Position numbers and translations under genes: made by a program. A stretch of DNA of 64,000 bases from Ottelia alismoides (Eukaryota > Streptophyta > Magnoliopsida > Alismatales > Hydrocharitaceae), in the NCBI GenBank assembly GCA_037367405.1, contig JAZKJV010009791.1:206836-270835 (forward strand), in the 5' to 3' direction. Of the stretch, positions 58,397 through 64,000 are shown piece after piece; the stretch's first letter is position 1, and every line of letters begins with the position of its first letter. The notes beneath the pieces were generated by a model. It was not told the origin of the DNA. It ran no database searches and saw only the letters and a program-made list of their open reading frames with translations.

Positions 58397-60119
58397 TACC
58401 CCTATACTTAAACCATGCTCGTCCTCGAGCATCTAAAGAATGAAGGAGTTGGATTAATTCCTGACAGTGCGTGTGAAAATTTCAAGGCTTGATCTTTCGA
58501 AGACCCTTGACCTGAGTGATCCTAAAATTCTGGGTTTATCCAAGCCTTAGTCAGAAGGAATCCAACTTCTCTGATTATCAGACTCTCTTTTTGTACATAA
58601 AATATAAGGATATGACATTTAGTGTACTGCATTTCATGAGAGCTGAGTCGATGCATCACCCAAAGTTCCAGTCCCAAAGACTCTCCTCTAGACCTAATCC
58701 TCAATACTAGGGAAGAAGTCTACTCTTGCTTCAGTCGACCATCTCATTAGTTTGTCAGACTTGAAAGTGTAGATGGACGGCCAGATGATGGAGGGACATG
58801 GGATTGTGTCTATTTTTCTCACCCTCACATTGGAACAAGGGGCCTCTCGAGTGCCTTTTACTCGACACATGTAAATTATTAATTTGTTGATCAATGTGTC
58901 CGTCAAAGTCGTCTGCACTTGTTTTTCTGGGAATACACCGGGGTGTGTCTTTTCTGAGTATCTAAGATACCTTCGACACCCAGACTTGTATCGCTTACGA
59001 TGCAGGGCCCTTTTTGTGGGTGTCAGCCTGACTCCTTAGTCCTAATTAGCGCTTGGTCCAAGTGGACACTTGAAAATGTTTGGGAGCGCTCGCCTTTGGT
59101 GGAAGCTCATTTGGAATTTTTGACTTTGGATTTAGAGCTTTTCTTTGACATTTCATTTCTTTTGTTGGCTAGCTCCACTGCTTTTACCAAGAGAATGGCG
59201 CACACTGATCAACAAGTTCCTTTAAGTTTCATCACACCCTGGCACTTTTAGGTAAATATCAAGAGATAGCATATGAATCTTGTTCACATACTGGCTAGGG
59301 TTTTGCTGACACTCAGGTTTTCTGAAGCCTTCATTAACTTTATCCCATCCTCGAATATCATTAGATCAGGTCTAAACTTAAATCCATGGTCCTAGTTCCT
59401 CAAGTGATATCTCATCTCAGCTCATCAATCATGCAGTTGTGGAAGTGACTGTGCTGATCATATTTTCTTGAAAATAGAGATTAAGAGTGTACTATAGCAC
59501 TCAAATCCTTTCAAACTAGAGGAGTGTGGATATTTAAGTTATGAAAACCCTAATGACTAAGGCATGTTAACTCAGACTCTCAAGATCCCAGAGATCCAGT
59601 GTCCTCAAAAATCCTCAAGCCTTGCGTGAGTGTGATTGTGTCAGGAATACACCAACTCCACGGGTTAGTGAATTTTTGTGTGATTTTTTTTTATCTTTTG
59701 CAAAATTTTATGGGTTTTAATTTTATACCTTTTTTTTAATACAGGAATATTCACAAAAAAATAAACCCTCAAATTTTAATTTTTACAGGATTTTACTCAG
59801 TTCACTAGTTTACCAAAACCCAGCCCCGAAAAATAAAATTTAAAAAGTTTTAAAAACGCGAGCTAAGGCTAAGGTACTATACAATAATATACGGTATACC
59901 CCCCTATACTTAAAATTTGCTATGTCCTCATAGCACAAGTGCCATGAAGCCAAAGGCTCGGTTCAAGTACAGGGAGATATAGCGGAACTGAGGAGGAGAG
60001 TCCCCTATACTTAGGCCAAAATTGGCCTAAGTACAAGAAGACAGGACGAGGGATGGAAGAGCAGGCAGGTCCCCCCTCATACTTAGGCTACAAATAGCCT
60101 AAGTAAGGTCTGCGTTAGG

Positions 60120-60191
60120 GGGGGTGTTTTATGATACAAGGGAGAGGGGGGAGGGGGTTCATGAAGAGTAGATATACACACAGAGAGAGAG

Positions 60192-60225
<34 letters not shown>

Positions 60226-60290
60226 TATACAGGGGGCGGGTGGGGGTGAGTATGTAAGTGTGTGTGTGTGTGTGAGTGGGGGGGATTTTT
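60120..60290. repeat. GA and GT microsatellites in LARD interior
   Basis: A (GA)n-rich run at about 60178-60223 and a (GT)n run at about 60258-60274, flanked by G-rich tracts. Simple-sequence expansion. Confidence 0.8.
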
Positions 60291-60383
60291 TTTTGTGTGA
60301 GTACAATATGCAATACTGAAATAAATATGCAGATGCAGATTTTTTTTTTTACAAAATGCAATGCAAGTTGACTGATAAAAATC

Positions 60384-60587
60384 CTAGCATTTCTTCACGG
60401 CTTCTTTTGCGGCCTCTTCAGCAGAAGCTCCTGACTTCGCGCCTCCATGATGATCAGGCGTCCCCGATTTTTCATGGGCCCTGCCACAAAAGATAAATGT
60501 TAGAAAACCAGAGAAATTAAATCCGCAAAATAATATGCAACTAGATGATGCAAGTAATGAGGACCGATAAATTATTGAAAAAATCAA
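60384..60587 (-). CDS. Short ORF of unknown function in LARD
   Basis: Starts just downstream of the PBS on the minus strand (67 codons). The second half, AHEKSGTPDHHGGAKSGAS followed by AEEAAKEAVKKC, is hydrophilic and follows a splice-acceptor-like TCTTTTGTGGCAG. I do not recognise it. It could be a remnant of a Gag N-terminus, a spliced leader peptide or chance. Confidence 0.2.
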   Translation of the reverse strand: MIFSIIYRSSLLASSSCILFCGFNFSGFLTFIFCGRAHEKSGTPDHHGGAKSGASAEEAAKEAVKKC

Positions 60588-60613
60588 AATTCAAAAAATT
60601 AAGCAAAGCCGCA

Positions 60614-60631
60614 TCCCCGGCAACGGCGCCA
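60614..60631 (-). other. Primer binding site of LARD
   Basis: On - this reads TGGCGCCGTTGCCGGGGA, identical to the Athila site, two bases from the LTR end. Confidence 0.9.
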
Positions 60632-60633
60632 TT

Positions 60634-63488
60634 TGATGAACGCAAAATTCGCCTCGATAATAAATATATCTTAAGCTGTAGTATAGGAGGCGAATTTTGT
60701 TCAGCAAAAACCACAGTCTTTGAATGCTGTGGAATATTTATACTTGGTAAGTGTACCAAGGTCGAACACAGGGACACAGCTGCTTAATTAAGGTTTTTGA
60801 ATATTGATTCTTGAAGTTCAATGTCAAGTAATCTCATTTTCAGGTCCATATGCAATTTATGAAGCACTAAGCTATTTACAAGGTAATGCCATGATGCATG
60901 CATTTTTTTTAGACATTTTTATGCTAGTTAAAGTGATGCATGTGCAAATAATGCAATAGAATATGCATGATGAATCAAACGCTACAATTATACCCTTAAA
61001 AAAATGAGCAACACAATATAGAATGAAGTTAGAGCCGTTTTGAACATATCATTAAAAATCGGTCACGAAATCAAGCAAAACAAGTAGAGCTAGGTCCCAT
61101 TTATCACATAAAAACTCACTTAAATTTAAACAGTGTCAAATGGGACAAATAAGTATGCTAGAATGTAGAGGACAAAATAAGGATCAAAACGACACTAAAA
61201 TCATGCAATTTGGACCTACGATGCTCAAGTTATGCTAAAAACAGTGCAATGGCATAAATGTAATAAAAATGCAAGAAAAATAAAGGATAAATATTGCATT
61301 TAGTCCCTGGAGGGACCTAATTGCAAATAATAAAAACCGCCTGGGCCCAGATGCAAATTTCCCGTTGCACGTAGGGACCTATTTGTAATTTTCATTTCAT
61401 CCGGGGTCATTTCTGCAAAATACCCAGCACCTCACGTGCGCTGCACGTGAGGGCTAGGCTCAGGTCACTCCCGCTGCTTCGGGACACGTGGCGTCTTCTG
61501 GAGGTCTGTCGGGGAGGCTCGGACGACCCGAGCCCTGTAGGTTGGAGAAGCGGCTCGGGTCCACCACGTGTCCTCATCAGGGCCGCCCGATCAGGAGGAT
61601 CGGACGGTGCCTGCACCGTCGTGCTCCTCCGCAAGTCACCGGAGGAGGCGGGGCTCCGGCGACCTGCCAATAGCTCCGCCGTGCCTCCCGAGGTCGTCTG
61701 AGGGTCGTGGAAGCATGCTGGAGGTCCGGCGGAGATCTTGGGAGTCACTGCGAAGCTCCATGGAGGTCTGGAGCTCCCCGTCGATCCATGGTTGTTGGAG
61801 AAGAGGCTCGAGATCGGCGGGGAGGTGCAATCTCCGGCTAGTGAAGAGAATGGACCTGCAAAGTTAATCTAGCCGAAGCGAAGGGTGTGCGGGTGAGTTT
61901 GTGAGTGAACGGAGGCCTTGAAGGTGGCGAGAAGTGAGGGCCCTGGTCGTCTTCTCCGGTGGAGCAGGGGAAGAGTGGTCGGAGCGGTTGGGGGTTCTGG
62001 AGAAGGGAATGGGTGGTCGGCGAGGGTCGGGGTGGTTGGGCGGAGCTGATGGGTAGGTCAGATGAGGGTGAATCGGTCGTGGCTGAGTGGCGAAATTCGA
62101 AGAAAAATGTGAGAAAAAGATCTCCTCGCCGGAGCGAGGAGTTGGCGGAGGAGGAAGTCTGGGCTGGGCTTCAATGGAAGCCCTGGTCGTCGCACAACAG
62201 GGCCGACTTCTCCCTGGTGCTCGGCGGCTCGCCATTGGCTGCCGCGACGTGGCCGGGGGCCACGGATCACACCGGGGCTTCGGCCGTCGACGCCCCCTTG
62301 TAAGGGCTCCTCCGCTGTCACTGGAGAGCCAGGGGCTCGGGCCGAAGCTCCCAAAATGGTGGATCCTTGACTCCGGTGACGGGGGAGGGTTTAAATAGGC
62401 GGAGGGGGTTGGATGTTACAGTGGTGGAGGGGCGTTTTGGAGCGAGGTTTTAATGGAGTGGGAGTGATGGCGAGGGGACTTGATGAAGGTGCGAGGATGG
62501 CGGAGGTACGGGCTCGGTGCTGGCGGCGTTACGAGAGGAGATGGGTGGCTGGGACGGTGGCTAAAAAAGGAAGGGGTTGGGAGCGTTGCAAGGGGTAACG
62601 GCCGGGGGCAAAGTGCGTGGGAGGTAGACGATGATGATCGAGCCGTTGGATCTAGCGATCCAACGGCTTTGATGAGAGCGCTGATGGAGGGCCACGATGA
62701 AAGGAAGGGGGGGATCTAACGGCGTGGGATAACTGGGTGACGTGGCTTTTGGAGGGGCGTAGGATAGGCGCTTGATCGGATGGCTGTGGTGAGAGGATGA
62801 CGTGGCGTGTTTACAGCCGAGGGATGAGAGTGGATCTGAGGGCTGGCGTTGAGGCGTCAATGTGTGGCTTAGATTTGATCTGGAGATCAGATCGGGCGGC
62901 TGAGGAATGAAGCGGGGTGGACGGCTGGGATGGGGGCGATTGGAAGGGGATCTAACGACCCAGATTGGGCGCCAGATGGCGGGAAGGAGAGCGGGCCACG
63001 TGGGCGGCCCAGGGGGCGCCACGTGGCCCAATCAGAATAATTCAGAAATAAAAACAAAGAAAAATATAAAAGAAATAGTTAGAGGCCGAATTTGGAAAAA
63101 GTCAAAACATGAAAGTTGTTCGTCTCGACGAGATCTACAACTTTCATGTTGGGCAAAAAGCCAAAAGATGTCATTTGTACAAAAGCTATTTTTGGGGTAT
63201 TTTTAAGGGGATAAAAACACCGATTTTGTGGTTTTGAGTTGTTTTTGTATTTTTTAGTGGTTTTAAAGGTCAGTGAATTATAGACAACTTATCTACCTAA
63301 TTTTTAGGGGTTTTCGAGTGATAAAATAATTACAGAAAAATAAGGGCAATTAAATACAAATAATTAAGGTTAAATATAGACAATATAAGACAAGATTAAA
63401 AATAGAGAATTAGAGGTGATTTTTATTGGTTTGTTTAAGCAGGGATTTTAATATGGAGTTCTTAGCATGATGAATACGAGATTCATCA
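60634..63488 (-). repeat. LARD LTR, right-hand copy (5' LTR by element orientation)
   Basis: Matches 55468-58396 closely. It lacks an 80 bp segment flanked by TTGTAATTT direct repeats in the other copy (junction at about 61383). TATTTAAA on - at 62397-62390. Confidence 0.9.
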
Positions 63489-64000
63489 GTGGTGCCCAAG
63501 AAGACGGGCATCACGACTGTGATCAGTGAGTCGGGAGAGGAGATCGCTACACGAGTACCCACCTCTTGGAGGGTTTGTGTTGACTACAGGAGACTCAACC
63601 AAGCCACCAAGAAGGACCATTTCCCCCTGCCTTTTATTGACCAGATCATTGAGAGACTGGCAGGGAAGAGCCATTATTGCTTCCTGGATGGGTACTCGGG
63701 CTACAACCAAGTGGCCATCGCTCCTGAGGATCAGGAGAAGACCACCTTTACCTGTCCCTTCGGCACATATGCTTTTCGACGCATGCCATTTGGGCTATGC
63801 AACGCCCCTGCGACTTTCAGAGGTGCATGGTTTCGATCTTCTCGGACATGGTAGGGGAGTGTTTGGAGGTCTTCATGGATGATTTCTCGATCTACGGCGA
63901 CGGATTCGATTCTTGTCTTGACTGCCTAGATCGAGTACTCCAGCGATGTATTGAGTATCACTTGGTGCTATCTTGGGAGAAGAGTCATTTTATGGTGACA
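63489..64000 (+). pseudogene. pol: Athila-2 pol, RT continuation after LARD
   Basis: Resumes with the GTGGT duplication and then colinear RT sequence (CVDYRRLNQATKKDHF, GYSGYNQVAI, FRRMPFGLCNAPATF). One T is missing near 63817 compared with Athila-1 (21856-21859), shifting the frame before the FMDD motif, which is still present in another frame (about 63874). RT is therefore broken twice: by the LARD and by this frameshift. Cut by the window end. Confidence 0.9.

Larger units (their letters stand above)
58397..60633 (-). other. LARD internal region
   Basis: No retrotransposon protein is encoded. Reading on -: PBS, a short ORF ending near 60384, GA and GT microsatellites (60125-60280), two hairpin/polypurine modules (60081-60104 and 60009-60032), a third polypurine near 59900, then 1.5 kb of mixed sequence and the PPT. 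The modules match those found after Athila pol, so the interior is probably a leader joined to a post-pol region. Confidence 0.65.
55468..63488 (-). mobile_element. Non-autonomous LTR element (LARD) nested in Athila-2 pol
   Basis: 8021 bp with LTRs at 55468-58396 and 60634-63488 and an internal region of 2237 bp. Orientation is minus: the PBS complement lies at 60614-60631 next to the right-hand LTR, and the PPT (AAGTATAGGGGTA on -) lies at the left-hand LTR. No gag, protease, RT or integrase sequence is present. PBS, PPT sequence and the TGATGAAT/ATTCATCA LTR-end palindrome are shared with Athila, so Athila proteins probably mobilised it. Confidence 0.9.
46006..64000 (+). mobile_element. Athila-2: second Athila copy (3' part outside window)
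   Basis: LTR 46006-49667, PBS 49671, leader, gag-pol from 51137, interrupted at 55468-63488 by a LARD and resuming to the window end. The five bases before it (TCGAC, 46001-46005) should be repeated after its 3' LTR. Coding parts match Athila-1 closely; the LTR has clearly diverged with many small indels, so this is a different, probably older, insertion. Confidence 0.9.

Overview
This window is plant nuclear DNA, almost certainly from an angiosperm with a large, repeat-rich genome. I see no ordinary host gene, rRNA, tRNA gene or CRISPR array. Everything recognisable is transposon: plant-type Mutator-like elements (MULEs) with FAR1/SWIM transposases and Ulp1-type protease genes, and Athila-lineage Ty3/gypsy LTR retrotransposons inserted into them. 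The sequence does not let me say whether the host is a monocot or a dicot.

Layout. MULE-A runs from before base 1 to 31800. It has a FAR1/MULE transposase on + (1-2135), a 2.5 kb noncoding array of AGTAAC motifs, and a ten-exon Ulp1-like gene on - (8801-4699). Its long 5' UTR intron reaches towards the terminus at 31800. A 21 kb Athila complex (8813-29810, target duplication GATAT) sits 12 bp upstream of the Ulp1 start codon. The complex reads LTR fragment, 3' end of the internal region, full LTR, full internal region, full LTR. It is a tandem LTR-internal-LTR-internal-LTR structure with about 10.9 kb lost from its left part. MULE-B (31821-34059) is a short non-autonomous relative. MULE-C (34111 to beyond 46005) carries decayed homologues of both MULE-A genes in mirror-image order. 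The three MULEs abut one another through (TA)n tracts and share a terminal sequence.

A second Athila copy starts at 46006 inside the first coding exon of the MULE-C transposase and runs off the window. Its pol gene is split in the reverse transcriptase region by an 8.0 kb non-autonomous LTR element (55468-63488, - strand, target duplication GTGGT). That element shares its primer binding site, PPT and LTR-end palindrome with Athila, so it is probably an Athila-dependent LARD.

How the parts work together. In each complete MULE the transposase and the Ulp1-like gene converge tail to tail. Short AGTAAC motifs fill the noncoding parts, with one polarity relative to the genes. This resembles Arabidopsis VANDAL MULEs, where a transposon-encoded anti-silencing protein recognises short motif arrays in its own noncoding DNA. 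A comparable self-recognition system is the most interesting inference here. The Athila copies look recently active but are now dead: gag has three CAG-to-TAG stops across the two copies, and the complete copy has an integrase whose catalytic Glu is Lys. These changes sit at CHG and CG sites, as expected from cytosine methylation followed by deamination.
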